Origin: a virus
Virus record (IMG/VR): IMGVR_UViG_3300025887_000013
Coordinates: 1 to 64,000 of that record
Length of the DNA: 64,000 bases
Strand: one strand, 5' to 3'
Shown here piece by piece: positions 7,637 to 15,985 of the stretch. A program made the position numbers and the translations under genes. The notes beneath the pieces were generated by a model. That model ran no database searches. It had not been told where the DNA came from and saw only the letters and a program-made list of their open reading frames with translations. Positions within the stretch are counted from its first letter, which is position 1. Each line of letters begins with the position of its first letter.

Positions 7637-8356
7637 ATGGCAATATCACGATATATGGAGGGAGACAACAGCATCAATATTGCTCGTGGTCTTGTTCTCG
7701 ATACAACATACGAACATAAATTTGGTGCGGTACTTTCAATGTCAGTCTCTGAGACCGGAACTGTTTGGGATGTCGATGATACCCTATACCCTTGGTCTGC
7801 ATGGGATACTGCCGGAGTTTTGACTATCCCCGCAGTGAATGCTTCGGACAATGGTGGAACGGTAACTGTGACTGGTTTAGATGCGAACTACGATGTGATA
7901 AGTGAAGATTTCGTAGTATCCAGTTCGGGAACAACCACCGGCACCAAAACATTCAAACGTGCGTATCGTGCATTCTTTACTGATGGTACATCTAACATTG
8001 GTAATATAACTATTCAACGTGGTGGTACGACTATCGCATTGATCAGAGCAGGTCAGGCACAAACACTCATGGCGGTATTTACTGTCCCTGAAGGACACAC
8101 TGCATATATGTCTAAAGTCAGTATGAGTATCGAGGCCGGTGGTGATGCGAGTGGTAACGTGTATTCTAGAATTCCTAGCCAAACATCATTTCGTATTAAA
8201 CATACCTTCGAGATCGGAGATGGTGGTCATTACCTATATGACTTCACGGTTCCATTGAAATTCGATGCAAGGACAGATATTGATTTTAGATGTAGTATGC
8301 GAACTAACAATTCACGTGCCTCTGCTGCATTTGATATGATTCTTATCAAGGAATAG
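7637..8356 (+). CDS. Putative virion structural protein, 239 aa
   Basis: Begins MAISRYMEGDNSINIARGL and is rich in Ser/Thr/Gly beta-strand sequence typical of receptor-binding or decoration proteins. The pattern SRYME..NSIN..RG..LDT, then a GLDANYD segment and a C-terminal beta-sandwich-like region ending FDMILIKE, resembles a structural protein found in several marine phages. Made in the late operon starting at 6289. Exact position in the particle unknown. Confidence 0.6.
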   Translation: MAISRYMEGDNSINIARGLVLDTTYEHKFGAVLSMSVSETGTVWDVDDTLYPWSAWDTAGVLTIPAVNASDNGGTVTVTGLDANYDVISEDFVVSSSGTTTGTKTFKRAYRAFFTDGTSNIGNITIQRGGTTIALIRAGQAQTLMAVFTVPEGHTAYMSKVSMSIEAGGDASGNVYSRIPSQTSFRIKHTFEIGDGGHYLYDFTVPLKFDARTDIDFRCSMRTNNSRASAAFDMILIKE

Positions 8357-8358
8357 TA

Positions 8359-9576
8359 ATGAAATTTGTAGATTTTATAACCGAATCCAAGAACACCCAT
8401 ATGACGCATATCGAAGATAAAGTCATCTATGGTGGTGTTAATGGTACACGTCAAGCAATATTTGCATTACGTGAATTGCGTGATATGCTTGCGGGTAAAG
8501 GTACTGCGGGACTGTCCACTAAGTGGGATGGTGCACCTGCTATCTTCTGCGGTCAAGATCCTACGGATGGTAAGTTCTTTGTGGCGAAGAAAGGTATCTT
8601 CAATAAGAACCCCAAGGTATACAAAACCGATGCAGATGTTGAAGCAGATACTTCTGGTGACCTCGCAGAGAAACTCAAAGATGCATTGAAGTATCTACCT
8701 GAACTTGGTATCAAAGGAGTCATCCAAGGGGACTTCCTATTTGGTCGAGGTGATCTGGGTAAGAAGAAAATTGATGGTGTGCAGTATACTACATTCCATC
8801 CCAATACTATCGTATATGCAATACCATTTGAACAGTCGAAGGAAGTACGCGATGCAAAAATCGGTATAGTGTGGCACACTACATATAAGGGTAAAACATT
8901 TGAATCGATGACAGCATCCTTCGGTGTAGATGTTTCTAAACTAAAAAAATCTAAAAACGTATGGTCACAAGATGCAATGTTGCGATCTGTAGATGCGACA
9001 ATGACCCAACAAGAAACGGAGCAAGTAAATGAATATCTTTCAAAAGCTGGTAAACTTTTTAACCAGATCAGTGGAACAACCCTCAGAACCCTTGAAGGAA
9101 ACCCCGTCCTCGCCGGAACAATCGAAACCTTCAACAACACCTACGTCCGAAAAGGTCAAACGCCCGGCGACTCGAAAAAGCACGCCCAAGCCCTCATCAA
9201 GTACATCCAAGACAAGTACCAAAAAGAAATCGACAAACGCAAAACCGAGAAAGGCAAGAGCGCCCAAGTCGAAAAGCGAGACGAAATCTTAAAGTTTTTC
9301 TCTCCGAAGAATCTAGAATCTCTAGAAAAGATGTTCGATTTGCAGAAAATGATTGTACTTGCGAAACTAAAACTTATAAATAAACTTAATAGTTTAAAGA
9401 AAATTGACACATTCGTTCAAACCAAAACGGGTTACAAAGTGACTGGTGAAGAAGGTTATGTAGCAATTGACAAACTTGGTGGTGACGCAGTGAAACTTGT
9501 TGATCGTATGGAATTTTCATACAACAACTTTTCACCCGATATATTAAAGGGCTGGGACAAACCTAGTCGTAATTAA
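8359..9576 (+). CDS. KxDG nucleotidyltransferase/ligase-like protein with capsid leader
   Basis: 405 aa conserved marine-phage protein (DUF6267-like, from memory). Residues near 50 read STKWDGAPAIF, where K-x-D-G is the nucleotidylation motif I of ATP-dependent DNA/RNA ligases and capping enzymes; VIQGDFLFG further on could supply motif III/IV-like acidic residues. The C-terminal third (YKVTGEEGYVAIDKLGGDAVKLVDR...FSYNNF) is also highly conserved-looking. The first ten residues, MKFVDFITE-S, fit a T4-like capsid-targeting leader with I-x-E cleavage. Codon choice changes abruptly between about 9060 and 9292, where a second ORF is nested in another frame. Confidence 0.7.
   Translation: MKFVDFITESKNTHMTHIEDKVIYGGVNGTRQAIFALRELRDMLAGKGTAGLSTKWDGAPAIFCGQDPTDGKFFVAKKGIFNKNPKVYKTDADVEADTSGDLAEKLKDALKYLPELGIKGVIQGDFLFGRGDLGKKKIDGVQYTTFHPNTIVYAIPFEQSKEVRDAKIGIVWHTTYKGKTFESMTASFGVDVSKLKKSKNVWSQDAMLRSVDATMTQQETEQVNEYLSKAGKLFNQISGTTLRTLEGNPVLAGTIETFNNTYVRKGQTPGDSKKHAQALIKYIQDKYQKEIDKRKTEKGKSAQVEKRDEILKFFSPKNLESLEKMFDLQKMIVLAKLKLINKLNSLKKIDTFVQTKTGYKVTGEEGYVAIDKLGGDAVKLVDRMEFSYNNFSPDILKGWDKPSRN
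9029..9292 (+). CDS. Candidate overprinted gene, basic Ser/Pro/Lys-rich protein, 87 aa
   Basis: An ORF in the +1 frame entirely inside the ligase-like gene, beginning MNIFQKLVNFLTRSV and continuing as a low-hydrophobicity tail of Ser, Thr, Pro, Lys and Arg (SSSTSKTSTKKKS; KPRKARAPKSK). A GGAG lies about eight bases before its ATG. Over exactly this stretch the host gene switches from T-ending codons to C-ending ones (acc, ctc, gcc, aac, tac), and the third base of the host gene is the second base of this ORF. That keeps the nested product polar and free of stops. Histone-tail-like composition suggests nucleic acid binding (inference). Confidence 0.6.
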   Translation: MNIFQKLVNFLTRSVEQPSEPLKETPSSPEQSKPSTTPTSEKVKRPATRKSTPKPSSSTSKTSTKKKSTNAKPRKARAPKSKSETKS

Positions 9577-9600
9577 TGGGATAAACCAGAGGAAAACAAA

Positions 9601-10068
9601 GTGGCAAAGAAACCGCTTAGATTCAAAGATTTTACATCTGTAGATTACACTCAGTCGGGTGATGATCAACTTGCGCACAATGCTAAGAAACGCAAGAAAG
9701 ATATACCTACCGGAAATACCGGAGAAGAAGTAGAGAACGAAGCACTAGACATGACCCAACGTCTTGCACGTGGTCGCATGTTTAAAAAGAACAAGGCCAA
9801 GATTGCAATGGGTCGCAAACGTGCTCAACGTAAGATTGCCTCTATGGACACTCTGAAGAAACGTGCACGAAAGGCTGCACGTAATATCCTACTCAAGAAA
9901 CTTACCAAAGATACACCCAAAGGTGAACTCTCATTGTCACGTAGACAGGACATAGAGAAGAGACTCGAAAAGAAGAAACCAGTTATCGATAAGTTATCTC
10001 GTAAACTACTACCCCAAGTACGTAAAAAAGAAATGGAACGTAAGAAAGGTGGTAAAAGTGCCGATTAA
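9601..10068 (+). CDS. Highly basic conserved phage protein, 155 aa
   Basis: GTG start at 9601 preceded by AGAGGA. The chain is Lys/Arg-rich with the block DMTQRLARGRMFKKNKAKIAMGRKRAQRKIAS and a following KKRARKAARN segment, a pattern recurring in marine T4-like phages. It sits in the late virion region and is probably a DNA-associated or structural head protein. No enzymatic motif. Confidence 0.65.
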   Translation: MAKKPLRFKDFTSVDYTQSGDDQLAHNAKKRKKDIPTGNTGEEVENEALDMTQRLARGRMFKKNKAKIAMGRKRAQRKIASMDTLKKRARKAARNILLKKLTKDTPKGELSLSRRQDIEKRLEKKKPVIDKLSRKLLPQVRKKEMERKKGGKSAD

Positions 10069-11815
10069 GAATTTCACCCAATACCTGATCGAAGAAGATC
10101 GTGAAGTTTATTTTACCTTTGGTAGAATGAATCCTCCTACTATTGGTCACGGTAAAGTGATGGATGTACTTGCCAAGAAGTCTGGTAAATCAGACTATAA
10201 AGTATATGTCTCACAATCACAGAATCCCAAGAAAGATCCCCTATCCTACACAGATAAAGTGAAACATGTACGTAAGATGTTTCCTAAACATGCACGTCAA
10301 GTAATGTTAGATAAGGATGTCAAGTCCGTATTTGATATTGCAGTAAAACTATACGATCAAGGTTATACTAAGATCAACATGGTTGTTGGTGCAGACCGTA
10401 TACGTGAGTTCGATGTATTGTTGAATAAGTACAACGGTACAAAGGCACGTCATGGTTTCTACAATTTCAAGAAAATCAACATTGTCTCTGCGGGTGAACG
10501 TGATCCTGATGCGACTGGTGTTGAAGGTATGTCTGCGTCTAAACAACGTGAGAATGCAGCAAAGAATGACTTCGTTACATTTGCACAAGGTGTACCGAAA
10601 GGAATGTCCGATAAAGATACACGGAAGTTGTTCAATGATGTTCGGAAGGGAATGGGTCTCAAGGAAGAGTTTGAATTCAAGAATCACATTGAACTGGAAA
10701 CTGTTTCTGAAACAAGAGAACAGTATGTTCAAGGTGAATTGTTTAAAGTAGGTGACACTGTTGTTATCAAAGAAAGCGATGAAATAGGAACTGTATCTGT
10801 ATTGGGTGCTAACTATGTTATCGTGGAAACAGATAACGGTAAGTTGCGCAAATGGTTAGATGCTGTAGAACTACTAGAGAAACAAGACTCAGATATCAAA
10901 GATCGTAAAGGTACACAACCTGCACGTTATCACTCGGGACTGAAGAAGTCCACCAAAGTTGCACGTGATGCACACTTCAAGAAACACGGTAAGAAAGCAG
11001 ACGATGATGACTCTGCATACAAACCCGCTCCAGGCGATGCAACAGCAAAGACCAAACCTTCTAAGTACACCAAACAGTTCAAAGACATGTATGAAGAAGT
11101 ATCTCAGAAAGAACTCAATGACCTTGAAAAGTTTGCTGACCGACTACTGAACAAGTTTGATGTGGATATCGAATTTACTCGTCACTTCAAAGACCGTATG
11201 AATGACAAACGAAACAAACCTGCTATTAGTGTTGACGAGTTAGAACGTCTGTTCAAGAAGATGGCTGATAACAAGGGTAAGAAGATTAAGAAACACGGTA
11301 ACAGTGAAGCGATCCTCAAGGATATGCAGTCTGACCTGAACCTACCTGTAGTTATCAACTGGAAGAACGGCGAGTTCGAAGTTGTTAACAAAACAATTAT
11401 GCGTAAGAAAGCATTCAAGTCACCTGATCCCGAACTGAAGTATGAGTCTGTCGAAGAAGACATGGCTCCTCGTTGGATGAAGGATATGATCGGGTCTAAA
11501 CTCAGTCCTAAAAAATACCAACATGCACTGGATGTTCTTAGTAAGATCATTGACCGTAAGAAGAAAGAAACCGGCGGTAACCTTAGACACGGTGTTGTTT
11601 ATTATGCTGGCCAGGTTGCAAAACAGTATGACGGTGTTGACGCTAGGAATCTCGCTAAAGCATATGAGAAGAGTGTTAAAGAAGCGACTGATCCTGTAGA
11701 TGCTGCCTCTCAGAAGATTGAACGTGAGAAAGAGACTGATAAGAAGAAACACGACCGTATTCTAGACCGTGCAAGACTCGCTCGCGCAAGACAAAAGAAT
11801 AGGCAAACTAAATGA
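10058..11815 (+). CDS. Nucleotidyltransferase-family protein with capsid leader, 585 aa
   Basis: The N-terminal domain has GRMNPPTIGHGKVMDVL, the HxGH-type motif (T-I-G-H) of NMN-adenylyltransferase/cytidylyltransferases, and near residue 155 GMSASKQRENAA, the counterpart of the SSTKxR motif. A small beta-barrel follows (FKVGDTVVIKES..GTVSVLGANYVIVETDNG, KOW/SH3-like), then a charged linker and a domain containing FTRHFKDRMND. The leader MPIKNFTQYLIE-E fits a cleavable capsid signal. GTG 10058 is preferred over GTG 10049 because AAAGG lies eight bases upstream. NAD-related or RNA/protein nucleotidylating roles are possible; the substrate is unknown. Confidence 0.7.
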   Translation: MPIKNFTQYLIEEDREVYFTFGRMNPPTIGHGKVMDVLAKKSGKSDYKVYVSQSQNPKKDPLSYTDKVKHVRKMFPKHARQVMLDKDVKSVFDIAVKLYDQGYTKINMVVGADRIREFDVLLNKYNGTKARHGFYNFKKINIVSAGERDPDATGVEGMSASKQRENAAKNDFVTFAQGVPKGMSDKDTRKLFNDVRKGMGLKEEFEFKNHIELETVSETREQYVQGELFKVGDTVVIKESDEIGTVSVLGANYVIVETDNGKLRKWLDAVELLEKQDSDIKDRKGTQPARYHSGLKKSTKVARDAHFKKHGKKADDDDSAYKPAPGDATAKTKPSKYTKQFKDMYEEVSQKELNDLEKFADRLLNKFDVDIEFTRHFKDRMNDKRNKPAISVDELERLFKKMADNKGKKIKKHGNSEAILKDMQSDLNLPVVINWKNGEFEVVNKTIMRKKAFKSPDPELKYESVEEDMAPRWMKDMIGSKLSPKKYQHALDVLSKIIDRKKKETGGNLRHGVVYYAGQVAKQYDGVDARNLAKAYEKSVKEATDPVDAASQKIEREKETDKKKHDRILDRARLARARQKNRQTK

Positions 11816-12084
11816 TTAATTTTAAAAAATACCTTGCCGAAGGGCGGTATTCAGTGTATGATACACTTGACGTTAAAGAAGGATCGGATGGCATTGCAGC
11901 TAAGTCAAAGAAGTCTGGTATCTCGGTAGATACACTGAAGAAAGTATATAACCGTGGTGTTGCTGCATGGAAGACGGGTCACCGTCCTGGCACTACCCCG
12001 CAACAATGGGGACACGCAAGAGTCAATGCGTTCATCGTCAAAAAGAAGAAAGGCAATTTAAACCACGATAAGGATCTTGCATAA
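11812..12084 (+). CDS. Conserved phage protein (DUF5824-like) with capsid leader, 90 aa
   Basis: MINFKKYLAE-G at the N-terminus fits the capsid-targeting pattern (L-A-E). The remainder contains GISVDTLKKVYNRGVAAWKTGHRPGTTPQQWGHARVNAFI, a helix-rich motif widely conserved in T4-like phages, often as a domain of larger head proteins. Its ATG overlaps the upstream stop by four bases. Function unknown. Confidence 0.68.
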   Translation: MINFKKYLAEGRYSVYDTLDVKEGSDGIAAKSKKSGISVDTLKKVYNRGVAAWKTGHRPGTTPQQWGHARVNAFIVKKKKGNLNHDKDLA

Positions 12085-12085
12085 T

Positions 12086-12403
12086 ATGAAAACATTTCAA
12101 CAAATCAGAGAGAAACGCGAAGTAGTCACTTTAGGTGGAACATCTAAAACAAGTGGTGAATACTATATGGGTGATGAGGGTATCAAGAAATTGGTTGACC
12201 TATCTAAAAAGAATCCCAATATCGAGTACACTGTTAAGTCAGATAACTACGGTGACTTCAAAGCACACTGGTTGAAGAACGGTAAGTTCGCAAAACAAAC
12301 TGTTGCCAATATTAACTTCGATATGGATAAACATAAAGTACGTGGTGTACCGAAAGGTAAGACTGTCAAGGACACTATATTTGTGGTGAGGTACACTAAG
12401 TGA
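12086..12403 (+). CDS. Small virion-cluster protein with possible capsid leader, 105 aa
   Basis: Starts at ATG 12086; a TTG at 12077 would be in frame but adds only three residues and has no advantage. The N-terminus MKTFQQIRE-K resembles the leader pattern (I-R-E) but has Lys after the putative cut. The rest is a compact alpha/beta protein ending FVVRYTK. Unrecognised. Confidence 0.6.
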   Translation: MKTFQQIREKREVVTLGGTSKTSGEYYMGDEGIKKLVDLSKKNPNIEYTVKSDNYGDFKAHWLKNGKFAKQTVANINFDMDKHKVRGVPKGKTVKDTIFVVRYTK

Positions 12404-13302
12404 AGTCGTTTAAAGAATTGAGAGAGAAGACTCTCACTGCCGCAGAGAAAAAGAAACGGGAAGAGATTGCAAAGGCAATTGAGAAAGATGAACCCGATAT
12501 GCCAATGGACAAGAAGATGGCAATCGCAACTGCGCAAGCAAAGAAAGTTGCGGAAGGTGCTGAGAAGTACACCGTCAAGAAAGGTAACATGACCCGTAAG
12601 GTCGATGGTGCGACTGCCGACAAGATGAAACGACAAGGTTGGAAGTTGATTGCGACCGAAGGACTTGAAGAAGGGAAGATGAAAGACTTCCACGATATGG
12701 TAAAGAAAGGTATGACTGCTGCACAGATTGCTAAGAAGATTGGCATGAAAGAGAAAGATGTTGCCGACTTCATGAAAGGTATGAAAGAGTCGGTTGAACT
12801 TGAAGAGAAGATGAAAGATAAACCATACGAAAAACAAATCGGTATGGGTGATTCTCGTAGCGAAAAAGAAATTCGTGATCAGATTAGTGGTTTGAGCGAT
12901 GGCACATTAAAGAAATGGGCAAGTAAACCAGCAGGACGTTTTGGTTCTAAGATTGCTAAATTACAAGATAAAGTGGTCGCTGCCGAGATGAAAAAGCGTG
13001 GTCTTAAAGAATCTGTCGAAGAAGCACGTAAAGACTCGTCTGCCGATTTATACTTCAACACATACTCTGCCGCAGTACAACACGCAAAAGCACAAGCAGA
13101 GAAGAAAGGTTTTGAGGTAGTAGAAGACGATTGGTTCAACCAAGTAACTACGGGTAAAGGTAAACCTGGCCGTGGTAAGACTACACGTCATACACTGAAG
13201 TTGACTAAGAATGACAAACCAGTACGTAAAAGTCTTTCCATTCAGGTATACAACCGTGACACTGATAAGAACCCATACGAACTTAACTTTTACGTGAGTT
13301 GA
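12400..13302 (+). CDS. Late head-cluster protein, 300 aa, modular
   Basis: GTG start at 12400 overlapping the upstream stop. N-terminus MKSFKELRE-K is leader-like. Internal modules are separated by charged linkers: an MDKKMAIATAQAKKVAEG helix, a helix-turn-helix-like AAQIAKKIGMKEKDVADFMKG (about residues 107-127), a LSDGTLKKWASKPAGRFG..KIAKLQDKV module and a C-terminal alpha/beta domain. Several linkers contain L-x-E or V-E-L-E-E that could be further prohead-protease sites. It probably accompanies DNA in the head; function unknown. Confidence 0.58.
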   Translation: MKSFKELREKTLTAAEKKKREEIAKAIEKDEPDMPMDKKMAIATAQAKKVAEGAEKYTVKKGNMTRKVDGATADKMKRQGWKLIATEGLEEGKMKDFHDMVKKGMTAAQIAKKIGMKEKDVADFMKGMKESVELEEKMKDKPYEKQIGMGDSRSEKEIRDQISGLSDGTLKKWASKPAGRFGSKIAKLQDKVVAAEMKKRGLKESVEEARKDSSADLYFNTYSAAVQHAKAQAEKKGFEVVEDDWFNQVTTGKGKPGRGKTTRHTLKLTKNDKPVRKSLSIQVYNRDTDKNPYELNFYVS

Positions 13303-13303
13303 T

Positions 13304-13654
13304 ATGAAGAAGTTTAATCATTACAACGAAATAGATGAACACTGCGAATGCACTGACCTGTTCGAAGACTTGGTAATAACCGAGTCCGAGTACCAAGGTA
13401 AGACGGTCAAACTTAATGACCCCATTCGTACATCCGAGAACCCTAACAAGAAGTTCAAAGTATATGTAAAGAACGAGTCTGGTAAGGTTGTTGTGGTGAG
13501 GTTCGGTGATCCCAATATGTCAATTAAAAGGGACGATCCAAAACGAAGAAAGAGTTTTAGAGCACGACACAATTGTGCAAACCCTGGCCCAAAATGGAAA
13601 GCAAGATATTGGTCTTGTTATCAGTGGCGCGGGGGATCTAAAGTTGACAATTAG
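13304..13654 (+). CDS. Conserved phage protein with RARHNC...WSC motif, 116 aa
   Basis: N-terminus MKKFNHYNEIDEHCECTD, then a conserved domain with FGDPNMSIKRDDPKRRKSFRARHNC and PGPKWKARYWSCYQW. This FGDP...RARHNC..PGPK.KARYWSC pattern is shared by many T4-like phages, usually near head genes or as part of larger proteins. The paired Cys could coordinate metal. Function unknown. A late promoter overlaps the base after its stop. Confidence 0.7.
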   Translation: MKKFNHYNEIDEHCECTDLFEDLVITESEYQGKTVKLNDPIRTSENPNKKFKVYVKNESGKVVVVRFGDPNMSIKRDDPKRRKSFRARHNCANPGPKWKARYWSCYQWRGGSKVDN

Positions 13655-13662
13655 TATAAATA
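13655..13662 (+). promoter_or_regulatory. T4-type late promoter TATAAATA
   Basis: Exact octamer starting immediately after the stop codon of the preceding gene and 15 bases before the ATG at 13677. Transcription would begin around 13669, giving a very short leader for the holin-like gene. Confidence 0.75.
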
Positions 13663-13676
13663 CACCAATAGATCAA

Positions 13677-13973
13677 ATGGAATCCATGATGCCCAATAAC
13701 GACACATCTAATCACCGATTAGATAGAATTGAACTTAAAATCGATAAACTTGCCGAAGCTATGATTAGTCTCGCACGTACCGAGGAAAAGATCCTTTCTA
13801 TGGAAAGAGAAAATCAAAATCACTTTGAACGTATGAATCGATTTTCTCAGAAATTGGATTCTATTGAAACTAAAGTAAACGAAAATGCTCACACCGTGAG
13901 TATCATCAACAGACTATCATTTGTCGGTGTCGCTGCAATAATTGGCGCCATCGTTAAAATGATGTGGTTCTAA
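13677..13973 (+). CDS. Coiled-coil, C-terminally anchored membrane protein; holin candidate
   Basis: 98 aa: a polar heptad-rich coiled coil (RLDRIELKIDKLAEAM...FSQKLDSIETKVNENAHTV) is followed by one C-terminal membrane helix (SFVGVAAIIGAIVKMMWF). This is the architecture of XhlA/BhlA-type holin-associated proteins. The frame is open further upstream to 13506 but that overlaps a conserved gene, so ATG 13677, or 13686 with a weak GGA, is chosen. It has its own late promoter, consistent with a lysis role. A structural role is the alternative. Confidence 0.55.
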   Translation: MESMMPNNDTSNHRLDRIELKIDKLAEAMISLARTEEKILSMERENQNHFERMNRFSQKLDSIETKVNENAHTVSIINRLSFVGVAAIIGAIVKMMWF

Positions 13974-13987
13974 AACGGAGACTAAAA

Positions 13988-14713
13988 ATGTCAAATGAAC
14001 TAAAGGGTACAATGGAGGCATATTTGTCAATGGTCTCCGAAGCAAAAAAGAAACTTGATCCAGTAAGCGATGCAGAGAACGATAAGAAGTTCAAAGATCG
14101 TAAGGACAAGGACATCGATAACGATGGAGATGTTGATTCTTCGGACGAGTTCCTGCACAAGAAACGTGCCGCAACTGATGACGCGATTGACGGTGGTAAG
14201 AAACCTGCCAAGGGCGTGAAGGAAGAGAAGGACGAAGAGGAAGAACCTAAGAAGAAAATGCCACCCAAGAAAGATGGTGATGCAGACGAAGGTGAGACCG
14301 AAGCAGAAAAAGAAGACGATGATGCCGAAGAAGTAGAATCGGACGGTGAAGGTGACGCAAAGACACCAATTAAGAAGAAGAAGGCGACTGATACCAACCC
14401 TAAGACTTCTGATGCTACCGCAGAGATCTCTAAGATCGAATCTGTCAACCGAGTAAACACCCGTGAAGCATTCATCGAAATGTGGTCTAAGGTTGAAGAA
14501 GCTGTCAATCAGAAGAAAGGTGCAACTCCACCCGAAGAGATTGATTCAAAAGAATCACCCAAGGGTAAAGAGTTCAAGGCAAAACACAAAGTGGATAAGA
14601 TTTCCCACGATGAGTTGGAAAAGATCGAAGAACCTAAAGAACGTACTGTGAAGAAAGAAATGAAAGAGTACGAAGTCATCCGTCAAATCCTTTCTGGTAA
14701 AGCACCGGAATAA
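13988..14713 (+). CDS. Acidic late protein with EF-hand-like loop, 241 aa
   Basis: ATG 13988 follows ACGGAGA. After MSNELKGTMEAYLSMVSEAKKK (a possible capsid leader ending V-S-E-A) comes DIDNDGDVDSSDEFLHKK, a 12-residue calcium-loop pattern DxDxDGxVxxxD. A very long Glu/Asp/Lys-rich disordered region follows, then a helical C-terminus. Resembles highly charged virion proteins of marine T4-like phages. Structural or scaffold-like role inferred. Confidence 0.62.
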   Translation: MSNELKGTMEAYLSMVSEAKKKLDPVSDAENDKKFKDRKDKDIDNDGDVDSSDEFLHKKRAATDDAIDGGKKPAKGVKEEKDEEEEPKKKMPPKKDGDADEGETEAEKEDDDAEEVESDGEGDAKTPIKKKKATDTNPKTSDATAEISKIESVNRVNTREAFIEMWSKVEEAVNQKKGATPPEEIDSKESPKGKEFKAKHKVDKISHDELEKIEEPKERTVKKEMKEYEVIRQILSGKAPE

Positions 14714-14725
14714 CGGAGAGTAATT

Positions 14726-15034
14726 ATGCAATGTCCTAAATGGTGTAAGAATGCAGTCCCAACCTTTCGTGGTTGGGCTGACCCCAAGACAGGTGAGTTG
14801 TTTGTATCAAAACGTTTCACCCAAGATCAGATTGACGAATACAATAGTGTTTCGTTGGTAACCGAAGAAGTTGTTGTTGAAGAACCACAATTACTTCAGG
14901 AAGCGCCCGCGAACAACAAGTCTCTCGAAGACATGACTAAGACTGAACTGCAAGCAATCGCAGAACAATCCGGTGTCGAAGTAAGTAAACGAGCTACTAA
15001 GAAGACCTTACTAGAACGATTGATGCTTAAATAA
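14726..15034 (+). CDS. Conserved late protein with SAP/Rho-N-like C-terminus, 102 aa
   Basis: N-terminal MQCPKWCKNAVPTFRGWADPKTGELFVSKRFT, then a Val/Glu linker and a C-terminal helix-extended-helix LEDMTKTELQAIAEQSGVEVSKRATKKTLLERL. That C-terminal pattern is typical of Rho N-terminal/SAP/LEM-like nucleic-acid-binding domains. Preceded by CGGAGAG. Likely a virion or DNA-associated protein. Confidence 0.62.
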   Translation: MQCPKWCKNAVPTFRGWADPKTGELFVSKRFTQDQIDEYNSVSLVTEEVVVEEPQLLQEAPANNKSLEDMTKTELQAIAEQSGVEVSKRATKKTLLERLMLK

Positions 15035-15049
15035 TATATAAGGTATATC

Positions 15050-15985
15050 ATGAAATTCTATTTGCTAACCTCTAATTCTTTAGAGAGTCTCATACGCAAT
15101 AGTGAAATTATACATTCTGAAGATCTGGTAGTTGTCATCAATACTCGCGATGACAACTACCGTGACTACGCAGAAGAATATTGTATAGAAAACGATCTCG
15201 AATATTATATAACCCCTTCTGATGGCACTCCTGCCACCGGCAAGAATTCTGTGATCAAGTTATTTCTGGAAAGTGACAATGATTATATGGTTCAGATAGA
15301 CGGTGATGATTTTATTACTCCTCTTGGATATAGATTGTATAAGTCAGTATCACAACACCCAACTCCTCCCGATATGATAGTTCACTATCGACAACCAAGA
15401 ATAACTACTGGATTAGATCCGGACTACATTCTAAAATTGTGTGAAGATTTAACTAAGTTAACCGAAGAAGATATTAAACTGACCGAGTTGACATATCCCT
15501 GTGACAAATCGAATCCTCAATATGCAACCCAAGTTTATGAAACTCTCCTATGGCATTTTATGACAAGGGGACATATGGATGCGCCGACATCACACAAATG
15601 GTCTGTTGATAGAGTTGAGTTCAACCATCTCATGAACAAATTTTCTGAGGTTAAAGAATATATGACTAGAATGGTTTTCTATTCTAGAAATATCGCTAAA
15701 GAAATTCATTTCGATAAAGAACTGATAATTGGAGAAGACACTCTACAGTTTTTGAAGGTGAAGAAAATGGCTCTTGACGGAAAATATAATGTGGTTCGTA
15801 GAAAAGAAAATCGTTACCCCACATATGTGACAACTGAAAATGACCAATCGGTAACAAAGATCAGAAAAAATAGTTGGGAATGGATGAGACCACTTATCGA
15901 TAAGATAAATATTCTCAAAGAAAGAAATGAATTACCCCAACCTCATATGTCTTTACCAGAGTTTATAGATGATACTTACGCATAA
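15050..15985 (+). CDS. GT2-like glycosyltransferase
   Basis: 311 aa. The N-terminal GT-A-like region begins MKFYLLTSNSLES and reaches VQIDGDDFITPLGY near residues 82-94, the DGDD metal/sugar-nucleotide motif of family-2 transferases. The C-terminal part is unlike standard enzymes and contains HMDAPTSHKWSV. Predicted to transfer a sugar from a nucleotide-sugar. It is followed by an overlapping conserved phage gene, so this is cargo inserted beside late genes. Preceded by AAGG. Confidence 0.65.
   Translation: MKFYLLTSNSLESLIRNSEIIHSEDLVVVINTRDDNYRDYAEEYCIENDLEYYITPSDGTPATGKNSVIKLFLESDNDYMVQIDGDDFITPLGYRLYKSVSQHPTPPDMIVHYRQPRITTGLDPDYILKLCEDLTKLTEEDIKLTELTYPCDKSNPQYATQVYETLLWHFMTRGHMDAPTSHKWSVDRVEFNHLMNKFSEVKEYMTRMVFYSRNIAKEIHFDKELIIGEDTLQFLKVKKMALDGKYNVVRRKENRYPTYVTTENDQSVTKIRKNSWEWMRPLIDKINILKERNELPQPHMSLPEFIDDTYA

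Noticed and set aside
8553-9140. 195-codon minus-strand frame
   Set aside because: Antisense to the conserved KxDG gene with no start signals. The plus-strand nested ORF at 9029 differs in having a ribosome site and codon-shift support.
13954-14508. 184-codon Ser/Phe-rich minus-strand frame
   Set aside because: Direct complement of the Glu/Lys-rich charged gene at 13988; composition is an artefact.
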